Positions 51,984 to 60,113 of a DNA stretch of 64,000 nucleotides are shown here, in pieces. How positions within the stretch are numbered: the first letter of the stretch is position 1; every line of letters begins with the position of its first letter. Both the position numbers and the translations under genes were made by a program. The notes below the pieces were generated by a model. It was not told the origin of the DNA. It did not search any database and saw nothing but the letters and a program-made list of their open reading frames with translations. Source of the stretch: Trebonia sp964581815 (GTDB lineage Bacteria > Actinomycetota > Actinomycetes > Streptosporangiales > Streptosporangiaceae). Where the stretch lies: NCBI GenBank assembly GCA_964581815.1, contig CAZORE010000004.1, positions 70,278 to 134,277 of the forward strand, read 5' to 3'.

Positions 51984-52730
51984 GTCGGGGAAGGCGGAAC
52001 GGAACAGCGTGGAGCGCAAGTAGGCCGAGCCCGCGGAGCCGCCGGTGCCGGTCCTCAGCCCGATGATCCGCTCCACCATTTTCACGTGCCGGTAGCGCCA
52101 CTCCTGGACGCCCTCGTCGATGTCAACGAGAGCCTCGCACACCTCAGCGGCCGTCCCGGCCTCCGTGTAGACGCTCACGAGCAGGTCCTGCACCGCCGGG
52201 TCGCCGGGCCACGGATGATGCGGGTCGTGGGCGAGCGCGATGTCCGGGACGTCCCAGCCCGCCACGCTCAGGAAGCGCAGCAGCGAGGCGAACAGCGGCC
52301 GCCTGGACACGATCCTGGCGAGCACCGGGTCGCCCTCGAGGAGGGACACGCCGAAGTCACGGCGGCCGAGCACGGCCTCCAGGTAGCGGAACTGCGCCGA
52401 CTGGAAGCCGCTCGAGCCGCCGAGCTCCGGCCGGAAAGCGGCGAACTGCTGCGGCGTCATCGTCTCAAGGATGTCCAGCTGCCCCACCACGGTCTTGAGT
52501 ATCTTGGCGATCCGGCGCGCCGTGGCCAGCGCCCCCGCGCTGTCGCCGTGCTCAAGCCGGGCCTGCAGCAGCGCCGCCTCGTGCAGCGTCTGCTTGAACC
52601 ACAGCTCGTAGACCTGGTGGATGATGACGAACAGCAGCTCGTCGTGCGAGTCGGTGAGCGGCGACTGGCAGGAAAGCAGGTCGTCAAGTCGCAGGTAGCT
52701 GCCGTAGGTTAGGTCGGCCTGCTCGCTCAT
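51957..52730 (-). CDS. kynA: Tryptophan 2,3-dioxygenase
   Basis: 257 residues, close to bacterial TDO length. It opens L-Trp to N-formylkynurenine using haem. Landmarks are LTYGSYLRLDDLLSCQ near the N-terminus, HDELLFVIIHQVYELWFKQ with the substrate-binding residues, SSGFQSAQFRYLE, and the haem-ligand His in EWRYRHVKMVERIIG. It is convergent with and overlaps by 27 bases the formamidase-like hydrolase. No kynureninase gene is in the window. Confidence 0.94.
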   Translation of the reverse strand: MSEQADLTYGSYLRLDDLLSCQSPLTDSHDELLFVIIHQVYELWFKQTLHEAALLQARLEHGDSAGALATARRIAKILKTVVGQLDILETMTPQQFAAFRPELGGSSGFQSAQFRYLEAVLGRRDFGVSLLEGDPVLARIVSRRPLFASLLRFLSVAGWDVPDIALAHDPHHPWPGDPAVQDLLVSVYTEAGTAAEVCEALVDIDEGVQEWRYRHVKMVERIIGLRTGTGGSAGSAYLRSTLFRSAFPDLWEVRSRL

Positions 52731-52772
52731 CGCTCCCCCGCGCTGATCATCCCCGTGCTTGTCATCCGGCCG

Positions 52773-53642
52773 CTACCCGATCTCGGCCAGCGGCCGGACG
52801 ATCTTCTCGCCGAGCATGTCGACGTACCCCGCGGGGTCCGGCATAGCGGGCGCGACCTCCACCAGGTCGACCCCGAGCGCGCGGTACTGCTCCATCTCCC
52901 GCAGGAAGGCAGCCGGGTCGTCGGGGTTCAGCCGGCCGATGATCGTCTTGGTAATGGCGCCGTAGTCGCGGCCCTCGGCGTCGCAGTGCCCGCGCAGCAC
53001 CTCGAGCTTGTGCTTGACGTCGGCCACCGATGACCCGAAAAGGTTGCAGGCGTCGGCGTACTTAGCGACGAGGCGCAGCGTCTTCTTCTCGCCGCCGCCG
53101 CCGATGAGGATAGGCGGGCGCGGCGACTGGATCGGGCCAGGCACGCAGATCGTCTCGGCCAGCTGGTAGTGCTTGCCCTCATAGGGACCGTCGTTGTCGC
53201 TCCACATCTGCTCGCAGACCTGGATGGCTTCCTCAAGCCGCTCGAACCGCTCGGCCACCGGCGGGTACGGCACGCCGAGCGCGCGGTGCTCCCGCTCGTA
53301 CCAGGCCGCGCCGATGCCGAGCATCGCCCGGCCGCCGGACAGCACGTCGAGCGTGGTAACGGTCTTGGCGAGCAGCCCGGGATGCCGGTAGGTGACGCCG
53401 GTGACGAGCAGGGACAGGCGCAGTCGCTCGGTCTTCGCGGCGACGAAGCTGAGCACCGAGTAGCCCTCGAGCATCGGGTCGTGCGCCGTCTGGAAGTGCT
53501 CCATCTGGAACCAGTGGTCCATCGCGGTGAACCAGTCGATGCCCGCCGCGTCGGCCGCGACCGCCGTGTCGCCGACCGCCGCCCGCAGCGCGGCGCCACC
53601 GCCGGGGTGCGTGAAGTTCATGAAGTGAATGCCGAGCCGCAT
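52773..53642 (-). CDS. LLM-class F420-dependent oxidoreductase
   Basis: 289 residues from ATG 53642, with GGGGA seven bases before. A luciferase-like TIM barrel of the F420 type: LGIHFMNFTHPGG, WFTAMDHWFQMEHFQ, LLVTGVTYRHPGLLAKTVTTLDVLSGGRAMLGIGAAWYE, and RPPILIGGGGEKKTLRLVAKYADACNLF, all characteristic. The longer open frame upstream runs through the intergenic region. The substrate is unknown. It lies 42 bases upstream... in transcription order it ends just before kynA's start on the same strand, and may be cotranscribed with it. Confidence 0.88.
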   Translation of the reverse strand: MRLGIHFMNFTHPGGGAALRAAVGDTAVAADAAGIDWFTAMDHWFQMEHFQTAHDPMLEGYSVLSFVAAKTERLRLSLLVTGVTYRHPGLLAKTVTTLDVLSGGRAMLGIGAAWYEREHRALGVPYPPVAERFERLEEAIQVCEQMWSDNDGPYEGKHYQLAETICVPGPIQSPRPPILIGGGGEKKTLRLVAKYADACNLFGSSVADVKHKLEVLRGHCDAEGRDYGAITKTIIGRLNPDDPAAFLREMEQYRALGVDLVEVAPAMPDPAGYVDMLGEKIVRPLAEIG

Positions 53643-53741
53643 TACCGTCCCCATTCTCTCTGTTGTCTCCACGGACATTGTCCCGGACGGGGCGGCGACG
53701 CGATGCCGCGGGGCCAGCGGGGCGCGGGGCGGGAGTGCATA

Positions 53742-54113
53742 ATGACTACCGTGGGCGGGTTGTCCGACGGAGCGCCGGTGTCTCGTGCCGCGGTCCTCGA
53801 GGCGCGGTACCGCGACCGGCTGCCCGCGACCCTGGACGAGCTCACCGGCCCCGGCAGCGGCACCGTCCAGCTTCCGCTGCATGTCGCCTGGTCTGGCCAG
53901 ACGGCGTTCAATCTCGACCTGCCCAAGGCGTGCATGCACATGTACCGCATCGTGCTTGCCGAAGGTCAGCGCGGCGACGTCGCCGCCTACCTCAACAGGG
54001 ACCTGCTCCTCGGGCAGTGGCCCGTCCTCCGCAACCTGGTCAGCCGCACGGTCCGGAGGGTCTGGGAGTCCGCTTTCCCCGAGCTGAGCGAGAGGCAGCC
54101 AGCCACGCCATGA
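53742..54113 (+). CDS. Partner gene of an AbiEii-type toxin
   Basis: 123 residues. No recognised domain name; it reads VSRAAVLEARYRDRLPATLDELTG, then LPLHVAWSGQTAFNLD and a C-terminal helix pair ending RTVRRVWESAFPEL. Proteins like this sit directly before nucleotidyltransferase AbiEii genes in actinomycetes, as here, where its TGA overlaps the next ATG (ATGA). It is presumably the antitoxin or a regulatory partner (inference), though it does not look like the AbiEi winged-helix protein. ATG 53742; divergent from the F420-type oxidoreductase. Confidence 0.62.
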   Translation: MTTVGGLSDGAPVSRAAVLEARYRDRLPATLDELTGPGSGTVQLPLHVAWSGQTAFNLDLPKACMHMYRIVLAEGQRGDVAAYLNRDLLLGQWPVLRNLVSRTVRRVWESAFPELSERQPATP

Positions 54114-54361
54114 ACCTCAACGACCTGCACAGGAGACTGCTGCAGGACGTTCTGGAAATTGGCAACGCTTTCCCGCTCGTCATCACCGGCGGCTACGCGG
54201 TTCAAGCCCACCGCCTCGTCGATCGCTTCAGCCGTGACATCGACATGGCCACAAACAGCGCCGCGACGATGGAAGCCATCGTCGCCGCCGTCGTGGACGG
54301 GCTGTCCCGGCGAGGCTGGCGGGTCGAGATCATCGGGATCGACCATCACGGCGGGCGGGGC
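54110..54361 (+). pseudogene. Truncated AbiEii-type nucleotidyltransferase toxin
   Basis: ATG 54110 opens MNLNDLHRRLLQDVLEIG, then FPLVITGGYAVQAHRLVDRFSRDIDMAT, the nucleotidyltransferase start of AbiEii/AbiGii toxins with the Gly-Gly and Asp-x-Asp elements. Similarity stops near GIDHHGGRG at about residue 84, where sequence becomes the 3' end of the ABC permease gene on the other strand. AbiEii proteins are usually over 200 residues, so most of the toxin is lost. The frame remains open to 54988, but only as antisense. Confidence 0.82.
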
Positions 54362-54370
54362 CGCGCCGCC

Positions 54371-55156
54371 TCATTCCCAGCGGAACAGCCGCCAGGCGAG
54401 CAGGCCGAACGTCGCCGCGTAGGCCGCGAGGACGCCGAGGCTGGCGGCGGACGGCCACTGGCCGGCCATGCTGTGCTGCAGCGCGGCGACGGCCGCGCCG
54501 AGCGGCGTGTCATCCCCGGCCGCGCGCAGCCCGGCGGGCATCGTGGCCTGCGGCATCCACAGGCCGGCGAAGAACATCAGCGGCAGGAAGATCATCGTGC
54601 CGACCGCGCCGGCCACCCGGGCGTTGCGGGCGAGGGACGCCACGAGCAGGCCGAGTCCGATCATCGCCGCGGCGGTCAGGCCGAACGCGAGGACGAAGCC
54701 GGCGGCCTGGCCGGGCAGCGGCACGCCGAACGCGGCCCGGCCGACCACCAGGATGCCGATGGTCGCGATCAGCGACACCGACAGGTTGACCGTCAGCTGC
54801 GCGCCGAGCAGGCGGCCCGCGCCGACCGGCGTGGCGTTCAGGCGGCGCAGGATGCCGCGCTCCCGGTAGCCGGTGAGCACCGTGGGCAGGCCCTGCAGGG
54901 CGAAGGTCGCGCAGCTGAACGCGATGAGGATCGGCACGTAGGCGGCGACGAGAGTGCCGCCGCCGAGCGACTTGTCCGGGCCGCTTGAGAACGAGCCGAT
55001 GACGGAAAGCAGCAGCATCGGGAAGCCGACGCCCCACAGCAGCGGCACGACCTCGCGGGCGAGCAGCTTGGCCTCGGTGACGGTCAGGCTGGCGAAGGCG
55101 GAGCGCCGGGGGCGCCGGGCTAGCGGGCTGGCGGGCTCGGCCGCGATGGCGGTCAT
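54371..55156 (-). CDS. ABC-2 type transporter permease
   Basis: 261 residues, six membrane helices. LTVTEAKLLAREVVPLLWGVGFPMLLL at the start and MIFLPLMFFAGLWMPQATMPAGLRA in the middle are typical of ABC-2 exporters (DrrB/NodJ-like). ATG 55156 overlaps the ATPase stop by 4 bases. Its 3' end abuts the broken AbiEii gene. It probably exports a lipid-like or drug-like molecule. Confidence 0.88.
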   Translation of the reverse strand: MTAIAAEPASPLARRPRRSAFASLTVTEAKLLAREVVPLLWGVGFPMLLLSVIGSFSSGPDKSLGGGTLVAAYVPILIAFSCATFALQGLPTVLTGYRERGILRRLNATPVGAGRLLGAQLTVNLSVSLIATIGILVVGRAAFGVPLPGQAAGFVLAFGLTAAAMIGLGLLVASLARNARVAGAVGTMIFLPLMFFAGLWMPQATMPAGLRAAGDDTPLGAAVAALQHSMAGQWPSAASLGVLAAYAATFGLLAWRLFRWE

Positions 55157-55902
55157 GCTGCTTCTCCTGTCGGTCCGGTGGTGAGGGCCACGATCGCGTC
55201 GTCGAGCGTGGCGCGGTTACCGCTGACGCCGCTGCGCGCGATGAGCTCCTGCGGGCGGCCGCAGGCGGTGAGCCGGCCGGCCTGGATGAGCGCGACCCGG
55301 TCGCACAGCCGCTCGGCCTCGTCGGCGTAGTGGGTGACGAGCAGGACGGTGACCCCGTCGCCCTGCAGCTCGGTGACGAGCCGCCAGCTCTCCCGCCGGG
55401 CCGCGGGGTCGAGGCCGGTGGTCAGCTCGTCGAAGACCACCAGCCGCGGGCGGCCGACGAGCGCGAGGGCGATGGACACGCGCTGCTTCTGGCCGCCGGA
55501 CAGCTTCCGGTAGCGGGCGTTGCGCTTTTCCGTCAGGCCGAGCCTACGGATGAGCCCCTCGGTGTCGGCGGGCTCTGGGTAGAAGCTCGCGTAGAGGCCG
55601 ATCGCCTCGGCGACGGTGATCTTGTCGGGCAGCTGGCTCTCCTGCAGCTGCGCGCCGACCAGGCGGCGGGCCGCGGCGCGGTCACGGTACGGGTCGATGC
55701 CGAAGACCCGGATGCTGCCGCCGTCGGGCCGGCGTAGCCCTTCGGCGCACTCGACCGTGGTGGTCTTGCCCGCGCCGTTGGGGCCGAGGATGCCGAAGAC
55801 CTCGCCCTCGGCGACGCGCAGGCTGAGGCCGTCGACCGCGGTCTTCTTGCCGTAGGTCTTGCGCAGGCCGGTGACCTCGAGCGCGGGCTGCGTGGTGGTC
55901 AT
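55153..55902 (-). CDS. ABC transporter ATP-binding protein (exporter)
   Basis: 249 residues. Walker A GPNGAGKTT, Q-loop QLQESQLPDKIT, signature KLSGGQKQR, Walker B LVVFDELTTGLDP and switch His in LLVTHYADEAE. The Walker B line reads DEL where most have DEP. DrrA/CcmA-like with a DrrB-like permease behind it. Coupled by 4-base overlaps to both the YceI gene before it and the permease after it. Confidence 0.92.
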   Translation of the reverse strand: MTTTQPALEVTGLRKTYGKKTAVDGLSLRVAEGEVFGILGPNGAGKTTTVECAEGLRRPDGGSIRVFGIDPYRDRAAARRLVGAQLQESQLPDKITVAEAIGLYASFYPEPADTEGLIRRLGLTEKRNARYRKLSGGQKQRVSIALALVGRPRLVVFDELTTGLDPAARRESWRLVTELQGDGVTVLLVTHYADEAERLCDRVALIQAGRLTACGRPQELIARSGVSGNRATLDDAIVALTTGPTGEAA

Positions 55903-56447
55903 GACCGCTCCCGCTCGGCGACGACGGTGAGGTCGACGGTGAGCTTGCGGGCGGCGAGGCCACGGTAGGCGGTGATGCCGAACTCGTAGCGGTCGATGAC
56001 GGCCTGGGCGCTGGCCCGGAACGTGGCGCCATCAGCGTGCAGCGCGCTGATGCGGGCCTCGACCAGCCGGTGGACGCCGCGCACCTCGAGCTCGCCGCGC
56101 AGCGACCACGCGTGGTCCTCCTGGGCCAGCTCCGTGGAGACGAACGAGATGGTGGGGAATGCCTCGGCGTCGAGCAGCCTGGGCGAGAGCACGGCGGCGT
56201 CGCGCGCCCCGTTGCCCGACTGGAAGCTCGGTACCGCGAAGCGGGCATGGACGGCGCACGACTCCGGCGGCTCGCCGACCCAGATGCGCCCGTCGCGCAG
56301 GTCGAGCGCGGCGTGCACGGCACCGAGACCGAACAGGTGCCTGGTGCGGATGATGGCGCTTGAGTGCTCGGGGCTGATCAGGTAGCGGCCTGGCTGGGGG
56401 ACGTCGACGACCGGGCGGGAGAGTTCTGTCTGGCTCATGACAGCCAT
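55899..56447 (-). CDS. YceI-family protein
   Basis: 182 residues from ATG 56447 (ATG 56438 also possible). A lipocalin-like beta-barrel that binds polyprenyl-type lipids: GRYLISPEHSSAIIRTRHLFGLGAVHAALDLRDG near the start, FPTISFVS and LRGELEVRGV in the middle. No signal peptide, as in many actinomycete members. First in an operon with an ABC exporter (ATGA overlap), suggesting a lipid-linked export task (inference), and divergent from a histidine kinase/response regulator pair. Confidence 0.88.
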   Translation of the reverse strand: MAVMSQTELSRPVVDVPQPGRYLISPEHSSAIIRTRHLFGLGAVHAALDLRDGRIWVGEPPESCAVHARFAVPSFQSGNGARDAAVLSPRLLDAEAFPTISFVSTELAQEDHAWSLRGELEVRGVHRLVEARISALHADGATFRASAQAVIDRYEFGITAYRGLAARKLTVDLTVVAERERS

Positions 56448-56613
56448 GGTTCGCTCGTGGCGGCCGCCGCCACATCGGCCTGCGGCCGGCGGCCTGGCCG
56501 GCCTTCGAAGGCGCGGGGCCTGCCTTTGGCGGCGCCGGGGGCTGCCTTGGCCGGCCCGTGCGCATACTTTGGTCGGTGGCCGGCCGCGGCCCGCGAACTT
56601 AAACTTGGCAGCT

Positions 56614-58039
56614 GTGCAGGTCACCTCCGTTTCGTCTTCGTCGCCGGCCGCCGCCGCCTCCGGTGCGGCTAACGCCGCGGCGGCCGGGGACTCATCCGGC
56701 CGGCGGCGCCGTGCGCGCGCTGAATCGGCCGCGTGGACCTGCACCATGGCCGTGCTCGTGGGCCTGACCCTCGAGGGCGGCGGCGCCGGCTCCTACCTGG
56801 CGCTTGACATCCCCGCCGCCGTGCTCAGCCTCGCGCTCATCGCGCTGCTCCGCCGCTGGCCGGTGCAGGTCGCGCTGCTGCTTTCCGCCCTGGCCGCCGT
56901 GTCCCCGGTGGCGACGCCGCCCGCCACGCTCGCCGCGCTGATCGTCGCCCGGTGGCGGCCGCGTCCCGTCGCGCTCGCCGTGGCCGGCGCCGGGATCGGC
57001 GCGCACCTGATCCGCGGGGCGTGGCGGCCCGTCACCGGGCTGCCGTACGGCTGGTGGGCGGTGCTCGTCTGCGTCGCCTACGCCGCCCTCGTCGGCTGGG
57101 GGATGCTGATCCGCGCGAACCAGGCGCTGATCTCCTCACTGCGCGACCGGGCGGAGCGCGCCGAGGCCGACCAGGCCAGGCGGGTGGCCGAGGCCCGCGC
57201 CGCCGAGCGGACGCGGATCGCCAGGGAGATGCACGACGTGCTCGCGCACCGGCTGTCGCTGCTCGCCACCTACGCCGGGGCGCTCGCCTACCGGCCCGAC
57301 GCGCCGCCGGAGCAGCTATCGCGCGCCGCGGAGGTGATCCGCTCGGGCGCGCACCAGGCCCTTGACGAGCTGCGCGAGGTCATCGGCGTGCTGCGGGACG
57401 ACGAGATCCCCGGCCGGACGGACGGCGCGGCCGACCTCCCGGCGGGCGCGATGCGGCCGACCCCCGGCGTCGCCGACCTGCCGCGGCTGATCGAGGAGTC
57501 ACGGGCGGCGGGCATGCGGATCGAGGCGGGCGGCTGGGGAGGGTCGGTGCTCACCGGGCTGCCGGACGCGGTGGGGCGGACGGTGTACCGGGTGGTACAG
57601 GAAGGGCTGACGAACGTGCGCAAGCACGCGCCGGGCGCGGCGGCGCGCGTCACGCTGGACGGCGGTCCCGGCGCGGGCCTCGAGGTCACCATCGTCAACC
57701 GGCTGGCGGCGGCCGGCGCGGCTGGGTCAGCGACTGGCGGGGCGGATTCTGGCGGGGCGGNNNNNNNNNNNNNNNNNNNNNNNNNNNNNNNNNNNNNNNN
57801 NNNNNNNNNNNNNNNNNNNNNNNNNNNNNNNNNNNNNNNNNNNNNNNNNNNNNNNNNNNNCTGGCGGGGCGGATTCTGGCGGGGCGGCTTCTGGCGGGGC
57901 GGCCGGGCGGCCGGTGCCGGGGTCGGGGACGGGGCTGATCGGGCTGAACGAGCGGCTTGAGCTGGCCGGCGGCACGCTTGAGTCCCGGGCCCGCGGCGGC
58001 GAGTTCGTGCTGCACGCCTGGCTGCCGTGGCCGGAGTGA
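56614..58039 (+). CDS. Sensor histidine kinase, NarX/DesK-like (interrupted by assembly gap)
   Basis: From GTG 56614. Four or five membrane helices (residues about 45-165), then the acceptor His in RTRIAREMHDVLAHRLSLLATYAG (about residue 209) and the HATPase domain: RTVYRVVQEGLTNVRKHAPG, and GTGLIGLNERLELAGG near the C-terminus. A 100-N gap lies in a Gly-Ala-Ser-Asp-rich loop between the N and G boxes; its flanks share 27 bases, and merging them restores the frame (432 residues). The Gly/Ala insert is unusual for this domain. It is coupled to the response regulator by GTGA. Confidence 0.9.
57734..57902. repeat. 15-base G-rich tandem repeat around a 100-N assembly gap (57761-57860)
   Basis: Units like GGCGGGGCGGATTCT and GGCGGGGCGGCTTCT occur on both sides of the N and encode Gly-Gly-Ala-Asp/Ala-Ser. 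The last 27 bases before the N equal the first 27 after. Collapsing the overlap (127 bases) restores the histidine kinase frame. Confidence 0.88.
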
Positions 58040-58770
58040 GCGGACCGCAGGCGCCTGGCGGCCCAGTGGGCGGCACAGTGAGCGACGCGACGGGCGGCCC
58101 GGGGGGCGAGATCCGGGTGCTGCTCGTGGACGACGACGCCCTCGTGCGGGCCGGCCTGTCGATGATGCTCCACGGCGCCGACGGGCTGGTCATCGTCGGT
58201 GAGGCCGGGGACGGCGACCAGGTGCCAGGCGCGGTGGCGCGGCACCGGCCCGACGTCGTGCTGATGGACCTGCGGATGCCCCGGGTCGACGGGATCGCCG
58301 CGACCCGGCGGCTGCGCGCCGGGCCGCAGCCGCCCGAGGTCATTGTGCTGACCACGTTCGACGCGGACGAGAACGTGCTCGGTGCCCTGCGCGCCGGGGC
58401 CAGCGGCTTCCTGCTCAAGGACGCGCCGCCCGCGGAGATCGCCGAGGCGATCAGGCGCGTCGCCGCCGGCGACCCGATGCTGTCCCCGGCGGTCACCCGG
58501 CGCCTCATGCGCCGGGCGGTGACGGGCGAGGACGCGCGGCAGCGGGCACTGCGGCAGCTCGAGGGCCTCAGCCCGCGGGAGCGCGAGGTGGTCAGCGCCA
58601 TCGCCGAGGGTCGGACGAACGCGGAGATCTCCGCGTCGCTGCTGATGAGCGTGCCCACCGTCAAGGCGCACGTGACGCACATCCTGACGAAGGCGGGCCT
58701 GGCCAACCGGACCCAGATCGCGCTGCTCGCGCACGACGCGGGGCTGGCGTTAGCTCCAAGGCCGGTTTTA
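58036..58770 (+). CDS. Response regulator, NarL/LuxR family, with missing stop codon
   Basis: GTG 58036 overlaps the histidine kinase stop. The receiver has LLVDDDALVRAGL, the phospho-Asp in VVLMDLRMPRVDG, and Lys in FLLKDAP. The HTH is LSPREREVVSAIAEGRTNAEISASLLMSVPTVKAHVTHILTKAGL. The family usually ends about where NRTQIALLAHDAGLA lies (near 58750). Yet the frame stays open to 59754 across the opposite strand of ligB. TAG codons occur in the next frame at GTTAG and TTTTAG around 58749-58772. The end given is where similarity stops. Confidence 0.85.
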
Positions 58771-59613
58771 GCCGACCGGCTCGAGCAGCATCATGCCGGC
58801 GGCGGTGTTGGAGATCGGTATGTGGTACGTGGCGGCGACCTCGCGGACGCCGCCGGAGCCCAGGGCCGCCCGGGCGGCCAGCCAGAGCATCAGCTCGATG
58901 CCCTGGCTGCCGGTCTTCTCCACCAGTTCGAGGGTCGAGTACCTGGTCGCCCACCGCGGGTCGGCGGTCAGGCTGGCCATGAACTGGTGGTCGAACGCCT
59001 TGTTGATGAAGCCGGCGCGCTCGCCGTCGAGCTGGTGGGAGAGGCCCCCGGTGCCCAGGACGAGCACGCGCAGGTCCTGCGGGTAGGAGGCGACGGCCCG
59101 GCCGATCGCCTCGCCGAGCTGGTAGCAGCGCGCGGCCGACGGCAGCGGGAACTGGACGGTGTTGATCTCCACCGGGACGATCCGCACTGGCCACGGCTCG
59201 CCGCCCGGCCACAGCAGCGCCATCGGGTTGCACACCGCGTGGTCGACGACCATCTCCTGGCAGGTGGTGATGTCGAAGTCGGCGGCGACCACCGAGTCGA
59301 TGATGTGCCACGACAGGTCCGTGTCCCCGGGGAACGGTGCCACGACCGGGATATTCCAGCCCTCGTCGGCGCTGCGGTACTCCGGTGCCGCACCGATCGC
59401 GAACGTGGGCAGCTTGTCGAGGAAGAAGTTCAGCCCGTGATCGTTGTAGATGACCACCACGACGTCGGGCCGTGCCTCCGCGAGCCAGCGGTGCACCGGC
59501 TTGAACCCGTCGAAGAACGGCTTCCAGTAGGGCTCTTCCTGCAGTCCCCGCTCGATCGCCCGGCCGATCGCCGGGACGTGCGAGGTGGTGACGCAGCCGA
59601 TGATCGTGGCCAT
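58768..59613 (-). CDS. ligB: Extradiol ring-cleavage dioxygenase beta subunit, LigB type
   Basis: 281 residues, class III (LigB) non-haem iron dioxygenase. Iron-ligand His residues are visible in TTSHVPAIG (near residue 12) and YNDHGLNFFLDKLPTFAIG (near 59); GTGGLSHQLDGERAGF and FINKAFDHQFM follow. It cleaves protocatechuate or gallate (or a related catechol) between carbons 4 and 5. The alpha subunit gene lies 2 bases upstream, an obligate pair. No downstream ring-cleavage pathway genes are present. Confidence 0.9.
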   Translation of the reverse strand: MATIIGCVTTSHVPAIGRAIERGLQEEPYWKPFFDGFKPVHRWLAEARPDVVVVIYNDHGLNFFLDKLPTFAIGAAPEYRSADEGWNIPVVAPFPGDTDLSWHIIDSVVAADFDITTCQEMVVDHAVCNPMALLWPGGEPWPVRIVPVEINTVQFPLPSAARCYQLGEAIGRAVASYPQDLRVLVLGTGGLSHQLDGERAGFINKAFDHQFMASLTADPRWATRYSTLELVEKTGSQGIELMLWLAARAALGSGGVREVAATYHIPISNTAAGMMLLEPVG

Positions 59614-59615
59614 CT

Positions 59616-59987
59616 CTACCGCCCTTCGGCTTCGGCTTCGGCTTTGGCTGCGGCGAGGAGCCTGGCCTTGAACTCTTCCTTGCTGACCCCGGTCTGCTGC
59701 GCGCCGATGTCCTGCACGTCGAGGCCGAAGATCCCGGCGAACTTCGCCAGGTAGTAGATGTTCCCGCCGGCCGCGAGCAGCTCAAGGACGTTGCGGTGGC
59801 CGACCGCCGCGCGCTGCCCGGCGCTGAGGCCGAAGCGCGCGCAGTACGCGTCCTCATCGAGCAGGAACTCGGCCCGGTTGGCCGCTTCGTTGAATGACAT
59901 GCACATCTTGTTAAGCGCGTAGCCCTTCTGGGCCTGGCCGCCGTCGAAGATGGTTGTCCCCGGAATCGGCTGTCGCGTCGCTGGCAT
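59616..59987 (-). CDS. ligA: Extradiol ring-cleavage dioxygenase alpha subunit, LigA type
   Basis: 123 residues. The small helical subunit that caps the LigB active site. The signature GYALNKMCMSFNEAANRAEF (about residues 22-41) and GGNIYYLAKFAGIFG are typical of LigA; the C-terminus adds a helical Ala/Lys/Glu-rich tail. ATG 59987. Together with LigB it forms an alpha-beta protocatechuate 4,5-dioxygenase-like enzyme. Confidence 0.9.
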   Translation of the reverse strand: MPATRQPIPGTTIFDGGQAQKGYALNKMCMSFNEAANRAEFLLDEDAYCARFGLSAGQRAAVGHRNVLELLAAGGNIYYLAKFAGIFGLDVQDIGAQQTGVSKEEFKARLLAAAKAEAEAEGR

Positions 59988-60100
59988 CGTCGCACTCCTG
60001 TAAAGCTCGGGTAGCGCCCTTCCTCACAGCGTGAACCGCCCCCCGGTGACGGGAAACGGACCTTGGTCCCTGACACGTGGGACGAACGGAAGCTGATCGT

Positions 60101-60106
60101 TACTAT
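60101..60106 (+). promoter_or_regulatory. -10 element suggesting a leaderless histidine kinase mRNA
   Basis: TACTAT ends seven bases before the ATG at 60114. Transcription would begin at or next to the start codon. No ribosome binding site is seen, which agrees. Confidence 0.5.
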
Positions 60107-60113
60107 TCCTGCT

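Noticed and set aside
54362..54988. Continuation of the AbiEii toxin frame
   Set aside because: Pure antisense of the ABC permease; no toxin-like sequence.
8401..57860. Treating all N runs as lost genes
   Set aside because: Three of four close in frame when the overlapping flanks are merged.
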